In this document: piece after piece, positions 52,022 through 60,352 of the stretch
How positions within the stretch are numbered: the first letter of the stretch is position 1
How the letters are laid out: each line of letters starts with the position of its first letter
Assembly (NCBI GenBank): GCA_020438485.1
Contig: JAGQUM010000033.1
Span: 1 to 64,000 of the forward strand
Direction: 5' to 3'
Source of the DNA: Thermoleophilia bacterium
Lineage (GTDB): Bacteria > Actinomycetota > Thermoleophilia > Miltoncostaeales > Miltoncostaeaceae
DNA length: 64,000 nt
The notes under the pieces: generated by a model
Told to the model about the DNA's origin: nothing
The model's database searches: none
What the model saw: the letters and a program-made list of their open reading frames with translations, nothing else
Translations under genes and position numbers: made by a program

Positions 52022-52825
52022 TCAGAGCGCGGTCCCCAGCAGCTCGTCCATGGTCACCATCTCCAGTCCGCGTTCCCGTCCGAGCGCCAGGATGCCGGGC
52101 AGCGCCGCGGCCGTCTGCGGCCTTGAACGCTCGGGGGCCCAGCCGTCGGCGTCATGCAACAGCAATACCGACCCGGGCCGCATCGCGGGGTTACAACGCG
52201 CAACGATGACGTCCACGCCGGGCTCGGCGGAGTCGAACACGCCGGTCGTCCACCCGGCCATGCGGTACCCGGCGGCGCGCGCCGCCGGCCACGTCGCGGG
52301 CCCCCTGAACCCGTGCGGCGCCCGGAACAGCCCGCTCATCGCCCCCGGGCCCGCGGCGTCCTCCACGGCCCGCTCGCACAGGCGCAGTTGCCGGCGCACG
52401 TGGCCGGGTCCGCGGAAGATGAGGATCCCGTGGTCGTCGCCGTGGTTGGCGATCTGATGCCCCTCCCGGGCCATCCGCGCGATCACGTCGGGGAACCGCC
52501 GCGCCTGGCGGCCCAGCACGAAGAACGTGGCCCTGGCGCCCGCATCCCCGAGTGCGTCGAGGATCGCCGGCGTCGACTCGCTGGGGCCGTCGTCGAACGT
52601 GATCGCCATGCGCTCGCCCGTCACCGAGCCTCGCCACGCAACCCGCCCGAACAACGGGTTGCGGGGGGCGAACGCGGCCCACGCCGCCACCCCCGCGGCC
52701 GCCGCGATCAGCGCGGCCCGCACGGGCCTATCGGCCCTCGCGGTGACCGCGACCCCGCCCGCCGCCACGATCCCCGCGCCGGCGACGCCGGCCACGGCCT
52801 GGCTCTTGCGCATGGGTCGGCTCAC
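52022..52825 (-). CDS. Polysaccharide deacetylase (NodB/CE4)
   Basis: 267 residues. Two N-terminal hydrophobic segments (about 10-30 and 37-52), then the NodB domain: MAITFDDGPSEST (metal Asp), NHGDDH (metal His pair), FRAPHGFR, and LLLHDADG. The second motif NHGxDH varies from the usual H-S/T-xxH. Removes N- or O-acetyl groups from an envelope glycan outside the membrane. GTG 52825 with AAAGG. The stop overlaps the likely CTG start of the next gene. Confidence 0.92.
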   Translation of the reverse strand: MSRPMRKSQAVAGVAGAGIVAAGGVAVTARADRPVRAALIAAAAGVAAWAAFAPRNPLFGRVAWRGSVTGERMAITFDDGPSESTPAILDALGDAGARATFFVLGRQARRFPDVIARMAREGHQIANHGDDHGILIFRGPGHVRRQLRLCERAVEDAAGPGAMSGLFRAPHGFRGPATWPAARAAGYRMAGWTTGVFDSAEPGVDVIVARCNPAMRPGSVLLLHDADGWAPERSRPQTAAALPGILALGRERGLEMVTMDELLGTAL

Positions 52826-52994
52826 GTGCCTTTCCCGCCGTCGGTGGGCCCGTCCCCGGACTGGGACGACGCCGCGTCGGCCCGATGATGCCAGCATGGC
52901 CCGGCGCCCGCGCGTTTGGCAGACTCCCTCCGAGAGTGCCAAGATGGGCCGAGCGGGCCACGGCCCGCGGCAGTCGTTGCGATCAGGGGTGCAT

Positions 52995-53360
52995 GTGCCG
53001 ACGTACGTCTACCGGTGTGACAACGGTCACCAGTTCGAGGTCTTCCAGAGCATCACCGCCGAGCCGGTGTCCGAGTGCGAGGAGTGCGGCGCACCGGCGA
53101 CCCGCCTGTTGTTCGCGCCCGCCATCCACTTCAAGGGCAAGGGCTTCCACAACACCGACTACGGCACCAAGCGCCGTCCCGTCGGGGGCGACGGCGACGG
53201 CGGCGGGTCCTCGTCGGGAGGGGACTCCGGCGCGGGGGCGAGCGGTGACTCGGGCGGGGCCTCGTCGGGTGGCGACGCGGGGGGTTCGTCCACGTCCACG
53301 TCCTCGTCCTCCTCCTCGTCGGGCTCGTCCGGCAAGACGATCGGCCTGGACAAGGCCTGA
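52995..53360 (+). CDS. FmdB-type zinc-ribbon protein with Ser/Gly tail
   Basis: 121 residues. Residues 1-45 are an FmdB/CxxC_CxxC_SSSS zinc ribbon (PTYVYRCDNGHQFE ... CEECGAPATRLLF); GKGFHNTDYG follows. Residues 70-110 are a low-complexity Gly/Ser/Asp tail with a run of Ser, ending GKTIGLDKA. Possibly a small regulatory protein; function uncertain. GTG 52995 with AGGGG upstream. Confidence 0.87.
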   Translation: MPTYVYRCDNGHQFEVFQSITAEPVSECEECGAPATRLLFAPAIHFKGKGFHNTDYGTKRRPVGGDGDGGGSSSGGDSGAGASGDSGGASSGGDAGGSSTSTSSSSSSSGSSGKTIGLDKA

Positions 53361-53370
53361 CGCGCGGCGC

Positions 53371-54567
53371 TCAGCCGGGGCCGACGAACTGCTGGATCTG
53401 GCGGAGGTTTTCGTCCGGGTTGCCGATCACGTAGTCGACGCCGCCGATCATCTGGTCGGTGCCGGCCAGGATGATGCGGTCCGCCTTGTCGTGCTTGAGC
53501 CGCATCTGCAGCCAGCCGAGCTTCACAAGGTCGTTCGTGCCCATGTCGGTGGTCAGAGTGCGCACGACCTTCGCGCCGTTCCACGGCGCGTTCCACAGCG
53601 ACAGGGGCGACAGCACCTTCTTCTGCAGCGCGCTGAGCACTGCCTGCTGCCGGGCGGCGCGAGCGAAGTCGCTGACGCACGACCCCTTGCGCACCCGCGC
53701 GTACATCAGGGCGCGCTCGCCGTTCAGGTCGATGTTGCCCTGGGGGAAGCTCACGGTGCGCCCGCCGGGATACGGGCAGTCCGTCAGCGCCGTTGGGTTG
53801 TAGACGGTCACCCCGCCCAGGTCGTCCACCAACCGGGGGAATCCCCGGAAGTTGATCACCATGAGGTGGTGGATCGGCAGCCCCGTCAGGCGGCGCACCG
53901 CCCGGATGATGCCCCGCTGCCCGCCGTGGTAGAAGCTCTCCGTGATCTTGATGTGCCCCAGCCGCGGGCCCGAGTACACCCGGAAGTCGCGGGGGATCGA
54001 GAGGTACTTGATGCGCCCCGAGTCGGGGTCGAGTCGCATGATCATGATGGTGTCGGCGCGGCTGCGGGTCTCCCCCGGCCGGGCGTCGGATCCCACCATC
54101 AGGATGTTCGTGGGCGTCGACAGCATCCCGCCGCGCTGGTCGGCGAGAAGCTGCGGGACGCCACGCTGGATGCGATCGTTCGACTCGCCGACGGCCGAAC
54201 GGAGCACGAGGAGACCGATGACGAGCCACACGCAGAGGGCCGCGACGGCCACCGCCGCGACGCGGCGGGCGATGGCCCACGGTCCCAGGCCGCGCAGCGA
54301 CCACCAGGGCCGCCCGGCCCGCACCAGGGCGCGCTCGCGCACGCGGTCGTCGCGCGAGCGGGGCGGGCGCTGGTCCGCGGCGGCGGGGCGGCGGCGGGTG
54401 GGGTGCGCCTCGCGGGGCGGCGCGTGAGGTCGCGTGGCCTTGGCGGCGCCGGCGCGGGCCTCCTCGGTGAGCCTGCGCAGCTCGTCCAGGCCGTCGCCAC
54501 CGTCCCCGTCTCCGCCCGACCCGCCACGTGCGGTGTAGCGGCGGTACGGCTTGGAGGGCTTGCTCAT
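53371..54567 (-). CDS. LytR-CpsA-Psr (LCP) family protein
   Basis: 398 residues. A cytoplasmic Pro/Arg-rich N-terminus (1-95), one membrane helix (about 100-122), and an extracellular LCP domain with NILMVGSDARP, RADTIMIMRLDPDSG, SIPRDFRV, and MYARVRKGSCVSDFARAARQ. Transfers glycopolymers from a polyprenyl carrier to peptidoglycan. Convergent with the FmdB gene and divergent from rsmI. Confidence 0.94.
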   Translation of the reverse strand: MSKPSKPYRRYTARGGSGGDGDGGDGLDELRRLTEEARAGAAKATRPHAPPREAHPTRRRPAAADQRPPRSRDDRVRERALVRAGRPWWSLRGLGPWAIARRVAAVAVAALCVWLVIGLLVLRSAVGESNDRIQRGVPQLLADQRGGMLSTPTNILMVGSDARPGETRSRADTIMIMRLDPDSGRIKYLSIPRDFRVYSGPRLGHIKITESFYHGGQRGIIRAVRRLTGLPIHHLMVINFRGFPRLVDDLGGVTVYNPTALTDCPYPGGRTVSFPQGNIDLNGERALMYARVRKGSCVSDFARAARQQAVLSALQKKVLSPLSLWNAPWNGAKVVRTLTTDMGTNDLVKLGWLQMRLKHDKADRIILAGTDQMIGGVDYVIGNPDENLRQIQQFVGPG

Positions 54568-54626
54568 CGGCCGCGGATGGTAGCCCCCGCGTCGGCCGCC
54601 GCCCCTCCGGCCGGTCCGGCGGTACC

Positions 54627-55454
54627 GTGACGGGCCGCCTGCGTGTGGTGGGCACCCCCATCGGCAACCTCGAGGACCTCACGCCGCGCGCGGCCGACGC
54701 CCTGCGCGGCGCCGCGCTCATCGCGTGCGAGGACACGCGGCGCACCGGCACCCTGGCGGCGCACGCCGGGGCACGGGGCCGGCTTCTCGCCGTCCACGCC
54801 CACAACGAGGCGGCCCGGGCCGACGCCGTCATCGCCGCCCTGCGGGCCGGCGACGACGTGGCGCTCGTCACCGACGCCGGCATGCCCTCCGTCAGTGACC
54901 CCGGCGCCCGCCTGGTGGGAGCCGTGGCCGCGGCGGGCCTCCCGGTCGACGTCGTGCCCGGGCCCAGCGCCGTCACGGCGGCCGTCGCGGTCGCCGGGGC
55001 CCCCGCTGACCGGTTCGCGTTCGGGGGCTTCGTGCCCCGCAAGGACGGCGACCGCGGCCGGTGGCTCGACGCCCTGGACGGCGCCGGGGCCACGGTCGTG
55101 GCGTTCGAGAGCCCCAACCGCCTGCCCGCCACGCTCGCGTGGCTGGTCGCGCGCGACCCCGCCCGTCCCGTGGCGGTGTGCCGGGAGCTGACGAAGCTGC
55201 ACGAGGAGGTCACCCGCGGACCCGCCGCCCGCGTCGCCGAGCGCTACGACGCGCCCGCGCGAGGCGAGATCACGCTGGTCCTGTGGCCCGCCGCGGCCCG
55301 CGAGGACGACACGACCCCGCGGGCCGTCGACGCCCTGGTCCGCGCCGGCCTCGGTCCCGGGCAGGTGGCCGACGCCGTGGCGGCGCTGGGACTAGGCAGC
55401 CGCAACGACGCGTACCGCGCCGCCCTGGCTCACCCCAGCCGGGTCGACGCGTAG
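54627..55454 (+). CDS. rsmI: 16S rRNA (cytidine1402-2'-O)-methyltransferase RsmI
   Basis: 275 residues. Tetrapyrrole-methylase fold: VVGTPIGNLEDLTPRA, ACEDTRRTG, LVTDAGMPSVSDPG, VPGPSAVTAAVAVAG, and FGGFVPRK. Methylates C1402 of 16S rRNA with SAM. GTG 54627. The 3' end overlaps the convergent nucleotidyltransferase gene by 25 nt. Confidence 0.95.
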   Translation: MTGRLRVVGTPIGNLEDLTPRAADALRGAALIACEDTRRTGTLAAHAGARGRLLAVHAHNEAARADAVIAALRAGDDVALVTDAGMPSVSDPGARLVGAVAAAGLPVDVVPGPSAVTAAVAVAGAPADRFAFGGFVPRKDGDRGRWLDALDGAGATVVAFESPNRLPATLAWLVARDPARPVAVCRELTKLHEEVTRGPAARVAERYDAPARGEITLVLWPAAAREDDTTPRAVDALVRAGLGPGQVADAVAALGLGSRNDAYRAALAHPSRVDA

Positions 55455-55957
55455 GCCTCGTCGCCGGGGCCGCACACGGCTCGCGCCCGGGCGATCCGCG
55501 CGGCGTCCCCGCGCGCCAGCGCGCGAGCCAGGCACTCCCCCGGAGGGGCCACGCGCAACGGGCCCCCCGCCCACCACACCTCGCGGGCCGCCGCCCACAC
55601 GGCCGGGTCGTCGGGCTCAACGCGCCCGCCGGGACCCGCCACGGCGAGCCCCGCCGACATGTCGACGTCCACCCCCGCGATCCGCAGCCCGCCCCGCAGC
55701 GAGCACACGACGCCGTCGTCATCGGTGCGCATCACGACGCCCAGCGCAGCGGCCACGGCGTCGGCATCGGCCAGCGCGCACTCGGCGTCGACGTCTCCCG
55801 GGCGCCGGTCGAGCCCGTGGAATGCCGCCGCGACGCCGCCGGTCACCCACCAGCGCGCGCCGGTGGGTGCCAGACGCGCCCGCAGCGCCGCCAGCGCGGC
55901 GGCGGGTCGCGGGGGCAGCGGGCGCCGTAGAATCCCCCCACGATGAGCGACGGACAC
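55430..55957 (-). CDS. Nucleotidyltransferase-fold protein (MNT-like)
   Basis: 175 residues if started at GTG 55957, which lies inside the 5' end of divergent metG. The key stretch WWVTGGVAAAFHGLDRRPGDVDAE is a nucleotidyltransferase motif (G-G-x-A...R-x-x-x-D-x-D). No canonical start exists between 55957 and GTG 55848, which would cut into this motif, so the long form is preferred. Helical C-terminal half (ECLARALARGDAARIARA). It overlaps rsmI at one end and metG at the other, both antisense. No partner toxin/antitoxin gene seen. Confidence 0.68.
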   Translation of the reverse strand: MSVAHRGGILRRPLPPRPAAALAALRARLAPTGARWWVTGGVAAAFHGLDRRPGDVDAECALADADAVAAALGVVMRTDDDGVVCSLRGGLRIAGVDVDMSAGLAVAGPGGRVEPDDPAVWAAAREVWWAGGPLRVAPPGECLARALARGDAARIARARAVCGPGDEAYASTRLG

Positions 55958-57463
55958 TTCTACCTCACCACCCCGATCTATTACGTGAACGCCGCCCCCC
56001 ACGTGGGCCACGCGTACACCACGATCATGTCCGACATCATCGCGCGGCATCACCGCCAGCGCGCAGAGGACGTCTTCTTCCTGACGGGCACCGACGAGCA
56101 CGGCGCCAAGATCGCTCAGTCCGCCGCGGCCGCCGGGCGCTCGCCGCGCGAGCACGCCGACGCGCTGTCTGCCCAATTCCGCGAGCTGGCCCGCACCGTG
56201 GACGCCACGAACGACTTCTTCATCCGCACGACCGACGAGCACCACGTCGCCGAGGTGCAGCGCCAGCTCACCGTGATGCACGACAACGGCGACATCTACA
56301 AGGGCAGCTACGGCGGCTGGTACTGCACGGCGTGCGAGGCGTTCTACCCCGAGGGGGACCTGCGCGACGGCAACCTGTGCCCCGTGCACGGCACCCCCGT
56401 CCAGTGGATGGAGGAGGAGAACCACTTCTTCCGCCTGTCCGCGTTCCGCGACCGCCTGCTGGCCCTGTACGACGAGCGCCCCGACTTCGTGCTTCCCGCG
56501 TCGCGCTACAACGAGGCACGCCGCATGATCGAGCTGGGGCTGGAGGACCTCTCCATCAGCCGCTCGCAGATCTCCTGGGGGGTGCCGATCCCCTGGGACC
56601 CCGAGCAGGTCGTGTACGTGTGGGTTGACGCGCTGTTCAACTACTGGACGGCCCTCACGTACGCCCCCGGCGCCCCGGAGCGCTTCTGGCCTCCCGACCT
56701 GCACGTCCTGGGCAAGGACATCCTCAAGTTCCACGCGGTCATCTGGCCCGCCCTGCTGATGTCGGCGGGCATCGAGCTGCCGCGTCGGATGACCATCCAC
56801 GGGTACGTGCTCAAGGGCGGCGAGAAGATGAGCAAGACCACGGGGAACATCGTGGACCCGTTCCCGTTCATCGACCGTTACGGCCTCGACCCGCTGCGGT
56901 ACTACCTCACCCGCGAGATCCGATTCGGCGAGGACGGCACTTTCAGCGCCGAGGGGTTCGACGCCCGATACCACGCCGAGCTGGCGAACGAGTACGGCAA
57001 CCTGCTGAACCGCACCGTGACGATGATCGGGCGGTACCGCGAGGGCGTGGTGCCCCCGGACCGCGGCCGCGACGCGGAGCTCGCCGCCGAGATCGACGAC
57101 ACGGTGGCCAAGGTGGTGACGGCGTTCGACGCGGTGGACCCCACGCGGGCGGCCGACGAGATCTGGGTGCTGGTGCGGCGCCTCAACCGCCTGGTCGAGG
57201 AGCGTGCCCCGTGGAAGCTGGCCAAGGACGACGCGGCGGCCGAGGACCTCGACCAGGTGTTGTTCAGCCTGGCGGCGGGCCTGCGGGCGGTGTCGGTGCT
57301 GCTGTGGCCGATCATGCCGGAGCGCTGCGGAGCGGCGCTGGCCGCGCTGGGCCAGCACGCCGACGGCCCGCCACTGGCCGCCGCCGCGTTCGCCCAGCCC
57401 CTGGCCGGGACGGCCGTCGCGCCCTGCCCGCCGCTGTTCCCGCGCATCGAGGTGGAGCCGTAG
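55943..57463 (+). CDS. metG: Methionyl-tRNA synthetase MetG
   Basis: 506 residues, class I. HIGH motif as PHVGHAYTT, KMSKS as EKMSKTTGN; the zinc-knuckle region has only the pair CTAC and CPVHG, as in the MetG2-like group. Anticodon-binding helical domain at the C-terminus; no tRNA-binding TRBP domain. TAGAAT (55928-55933) ends 9 nt before the ATG. First gene of the metG-tatD-ksgA-ispE operon. Confidence 0.96.
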   Translation: MSDGHFYLTTPIYYVNAAPHVGHAYTTIMSDIIARHHRQRAEDVFFLTGTDEHGAKIAQSAAAAGRSPREHADALSAQFRELARTVDATNDFFIRTTDEHHVAEVQRQLTVMHDNGDIYKGSYGGWYCTACEAFYPEGDLRDGNLCPVHGTPVQWMEEENHFFRLSAFRDRLLALYDERPDFVLPASRYNEARRMIELGLEDLSISRSQISWGVPIPWDPEQVVYVWVDALFNYWTALTYAPGAPERFWPPDLHVLGKDILKFHAVIWPALLMSAGIELPRRMTIHGYVLKGGEKMSKTTGNIVDPFPFIDRYGLDPLRYYLTREIRFGEDGTFSAEGFDARYHAELANEYGNLLNRTVTMIGRYREGVVPPDRGRDAELAAEIDDTVAKVVTAFDAVDPTRAADEIWVLVRRLNRLVEERAPWKLAKDDAAAEDLDQVLFSLAAGLRAVSVLLWPIMPERCGAALAALGQHADGPPLAAAAFAQPLAGTAVAPCPPLFPRIEVEP

Positions 57464-58209
57464 TCGACTCGCACACCCACCTGGCGTCCTGCGACGCGCC
57501 GCCGGCCGAGATCGTCGCCGAGGCGGTGGCCGCCGGGGTCACGCGGATCGTGACCATCGGGTGCGGGCGTGAGTCCAGCGAGGGCGCGGTGGCGCTGGCC
57601 GACGCCCACCCGGAGGTGTACGCGGCCGTCGGGGTCCACCCGCACGACTCCGATGCCTGGACCGACGACGACGCCCGCTGGATGGCCGACCTCGCCTCCC
57701 ACCCCAGGGTGGTGGCCATCGGGGAGTGCGGCCTGGACCACTTCTACGACAACGCTCGCCGCGACAACCAGCAGCGGGCGTTCCGCGCCCAGATCGCCGT
57801 CGCCCGCGACGCGGGCCTGCCCGTGGTGGTGCACACCCGTGACGCGGCCGACGACACCGTCCGCATCCTGCGGCAGGAGGCGGCGGGCCACCCGGTCATC
57901 ATCCACTGCTTCTCGATGCCGGAGCGCGTGGACGACGTCACCGCCGAGGGGTGGTACGCCAGCTTCGCCGGCCCGCTGACGTTCCCGAAGTCCCTCGCGC
58001 TTCGCGAGGCGGCCGCCGCACTGCCCGCGGACCGCCTGCTGGTGGAGACCGATGCGCCGTACCTGGCCCCCGTGCCCCGCCGCGGGCGTCCCAACCGGCC
58101 GGCCCTCGTCGCCCACACGCTGGAGCGCCTGGCGGAGGTCCGCGGCCTGACGGTCGCCGACGCGGACGCGCTGACGTCCGCGAACGCCGCGGCGGTGTTC
58201 GGCTGGTGA
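57460..58209 (+). CDS. tatD: TatD-family metal-dependent DNase, probable GTA start
   Basis: 249 residues if begun at GTA 57460. Metal ligands: H-x-H in VVDSHTHL (residues 5, 7), GECGLD (Glu), VVVHTR (His), IIHCF (His) and ETDAPYL (Asp). The family begins M-(V/I)-D-S-H-x-H, so the first codon must be near 57460; the nearest upstream canonical start in frame (GTG, 57304) lies deep in metG. GTA overlaps the metG stop as GTAG, where GTGA would be usual, and GAGG lies 7 nt upstream. Its stop overlaps ksgA (GTGA). Confidence 0.93.
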   Translation, partial: VVDSHTHLASCDAPPAEIVAEAVAAGVTRIVTIGCGRESSEGAVALADAHPEVYAAVGVHPHDSDAWTDDDARWMADLASHPRVVAIGECGLDHFYDNARRDNQQRAFRAQIAVARDAGLPVVVHTRDAADDTVRILRQEAAGHPVIIHCFSMPERVDDVTAEGWYASFAGPLTFPKSLALREAAAALPADRLLVETDAPYLAPVPRRGRPNRPALVAHTLERLAEVRGLTVADADALTSANAAAVFGW

Positions 58210-59030
58210 GCGGGCCCGGCCCGCGGACCGAGCGGGTCAACGTGCTGCGCCTCCTCGCCGCGCGGGGGCTGACGCCCGACACGACCCTCGGGCAGCACTT
58301 CCTCGTGGACGAGAACCTGGTGGACCTGGCGCTGCGCGAAAGCGGCGTCGGAGGCGGCGACGTGGTGCTGGAGGTGGGCGCCGGCCCCGGCGTGCTCACG
58401 GCCGCGCTGGCCCGGGCGGCCCGGACGGTCCACGCGATCGAGATCGACCGGCGGCTCGAGCCGCTGCTGGCGCAGACGGTGCCGCCCGGTGCCGACGTCC
58501 GCGTCCACTGGGGCGACGCGATGCGGATGGCGCTGGAGGACCTGGACCCGCCGCCGACGCTGATGGTCGCGAACCTGCCCTACAACGTCGCCACCCCCAT
58601 CGTGATCGAGAGCACCTGGCGGGTGCCCTCGCTGCGGGGCTGGTGCGTGATGGTGCAGCGCGAGGTCGCCGACCGCTGGACCGCCGCGCCGGGTGACCGC
58701 CTGTACGGCGTGCCCAGCGTGCTGCTGGCCCTTTGCGCCACCCCGACGTTCCGGCGCAACGTGGGCCGCGACGTGTTCGCGCCCCCACCCCGCGTCGACT
58801 CGGCCCTCGTGGCGCTGCGCCGCACCGGCCCAGCGCCGGGTGCCGCCGTTCGCGCGCTGGTGCGCGCCGCGTTCGCCCAGCGCCGCAAGACGCTGCTCAA
58901 CGCGCTGTCGGCGGGAGGAGTGCCCCGCGACGACGTCAGGGCCGCATGCGCCCGAGCGGGCGTCGACCCCGGGGCTCGCGCCGAGGATGTCACGCCCGCG
59001 CAGTTCGCCCTGATGGCCGGCGATGCCTGA
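58206..59030 (+). CDS. ksgA: 16S rRNA dimethyladenosine transferase KsgA (RsmA)
   Basis: 274 residues. SAM motif VLEVGAGPGVLTAAL, acidic EIDRRL, catalytic NLPYN, and QREVADR. Dimethylates A1518/A1519 of 16S rRNA. It starts in a GTGA overlap with tatD. LGQHFLVDENL is the usual family N-terminus. ispE begins 8 nt before its end. Confidence 0.96.
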   Translation: MSGPGPRTERVNVLRLLAARGLTPDTTLGQHFLVDENLVDLALRESGVGGGDVVLEVGAGPGVLTAALARAARTVHAIEIDRRLEPLLAQTVPPGADVRVHWGDAMRMALEDLDPPPTLMVANLPYNVATPIVIESTWRVPSLRGWCVMVQREVADRWTAAPGDRLYGVPSVLLALCATPTFRRNVGRDVFAPPPRVDSALVALRRTGPAPGAAVRALVRAAFAQRRKTLLNALSAGGVPRDDVRAACARAGVDPGARAEDVTPAQFALMAGDA

Positions 59031-59889
59031 CGACGTCGTGGTCGAGCACGCGCCGGCGAAGCTCAACCTCGCCCTTCACGTGGGGGCGGCCCGGACGGAC
59101 GGGTACCACCCGGTGCGCACGCTGATGGTGGAGCTGGAGGGCCTGCACGACACGGTCACCGTGAGACGCTCCGGGGCCCGGCGCGTCGATTGCGCCGGCG
59201 CCGACGGACCCACCAACCTCGCGTGGTCCGCGCTGGACGCCCTCGAGGCCCGTACCGGCGTCGCGCTGCCCCTCCACGTCATCATCGACAAGCGCATCCC
59301 GTCGCCCGCCGGGCTGGGCGGCGGGTCCAGCGACGCCGCGGCCACGCTGCGGGCCGCCCGGCGGCTCGTGGGGATCGGCGTCGACGACGCCGGGCTGGAG
59401 TCCGTCGCCGGGCGCGTGGGCTCGGACGCGGCGTTCTTCGTGCGGGGCGGAGCGCAGTGGGCGACCGGTCGCGGCGAGGTGCTGCACGCCGCGCCCCGGG
59501 TGGAGTTCTGGGCCGTCCTGACGAGGCCCGTGCCGGGCCTGGCGACGGGGCGCGTGTATGCCGCGTTCGACCGCATCGCCCGGCCCGGCGACGTCGACGG
59601 CCCGCCGCCGGACCTCACCCGGTGGTGGGACGCCGCGGGCGTGACGAACGACCTGTGGCCCGCCGCGCTCGCCACCGCGCCCGCGCTGGGCCGCGTCGCG
59701 CGCGCCCTCACGGCCGCCGGGGCCCGCCGGGTGATGCTGTGCGGAAGCGGCGGGGCGATGGCCGGGCTGTGGCGCGACGAGGAGCCCGCCCGCGTCGCCG
59801 CGGCGGCCCTGGGACCCATGACCCTCGCCGTGGCGCGCGCGGCGCCGGGGCCGGGCGTGAAACGGGGGGCGGTGATCGCCGGAACCTGA
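59023..59889 (+). CDS. ispE: 4-diphosphocytidyl-2-C-methyl-D-erythritol kinase IspE
   Basis: 288 residues. GHMP kinase: APAKLNLALHVG at the start, ATP-binding IPSPAGLGGGSSDAAA, and a C-terminal CGSGGAMAGL. Fourth step of the MEP isoprenoid pathway. Its ATG 59023 overlaps ksgA by 8 nt. Last gene of the operon. Confidence 0.95.
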   Translation: MPDDVVVEHAPAKLNLALHVGAARTDGYHPVRTLMVELEGLHDTVTVRRSGARRVDCAGADGPTNLAWSALDALEARTGVALPLHVIIDKRIPSPAGLGGGSSDAAATLRAARRLVGIGVDDAGLESVAGRVGSDAAFFVRGGAQWATGRGEVLHAAPRVEFWAVLTRPVPGLATGRVYAAFDRIARPGDVDGPPPDLTRWWDAAGVTNDLWPAALATAPALGRVARALTAAGARRVMLCGSGGAMAGLWRDEEPARVAAAALGPMTLAVARAAPGPGVKRGAVIAGT

Positions 59890-59976
59890 CGGGGCCGGTG
59901 AATTATTCGTGCGACAACCGTTCCGATACCGAGGCGCCGCATGGGCGGGGGGTGGTCCCGGGTACAGTGGCGGCAT

Positions 59977-60348
59977 ATGCACCAGCCGCTTCCCGTCATC
60001 GTCCAGCCGCCGACCGGGGCCCGCGAGCGGGTCCGGCACATGTTGCGCACCCGCCGCGTCGCCGCCGCCGCGGGGCTCGCCCTCGCCGAGGTCGTCACCG
60101 TGCTCGTGACCCGGCCCGGGATGCTGGCCGCCACGTTCATGGCGCTCCTCGTGCTCGTCGCGGCGGTCGCCGGCCTGCGGCGCGTCGGCCCGGGGCTCGC
60201 GTCGGACGCGCTCATCATCGTGGCGCTGGCGCAGGGCATGGTGCTGTTCATCCCGATGCTCCTGGGTTTCTCCATCGCGCTCGGGCTGATCGTGGGCGCC
60301 GCCCTCGTGGCCCTGCTCGTCGTGGCCGCGGTGGGGTCGCGCCGCTAG
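59977..60348 (+). CDS. Hypothetical small membrane protein
   Basis: 123 residues. A cytosolic basic N-terminus (about 1-27) and four hydrophobic segments (about 28-45, 48-65, 73-91, 95-118). TACAGT (59963-59968) ends 8 nt before the ATG, so it is leaderless or nearly so. It ends 4 nt before the protease gene and is probably co-transcribed. No family recognised. Confidence 0.7.
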   Translation: MHQPLPVIVQPPTGARERVRHMLRTRRVAAAAGLALAEVVTVLVTRPGMLAATFMALLVLVAAVAGLRRVGPGLASDALIIVALAQGMVLFIPMLLGFSIALGLIVGAALVALLVVAAVGSRR

Positions 60349-60352
60349 CCGC

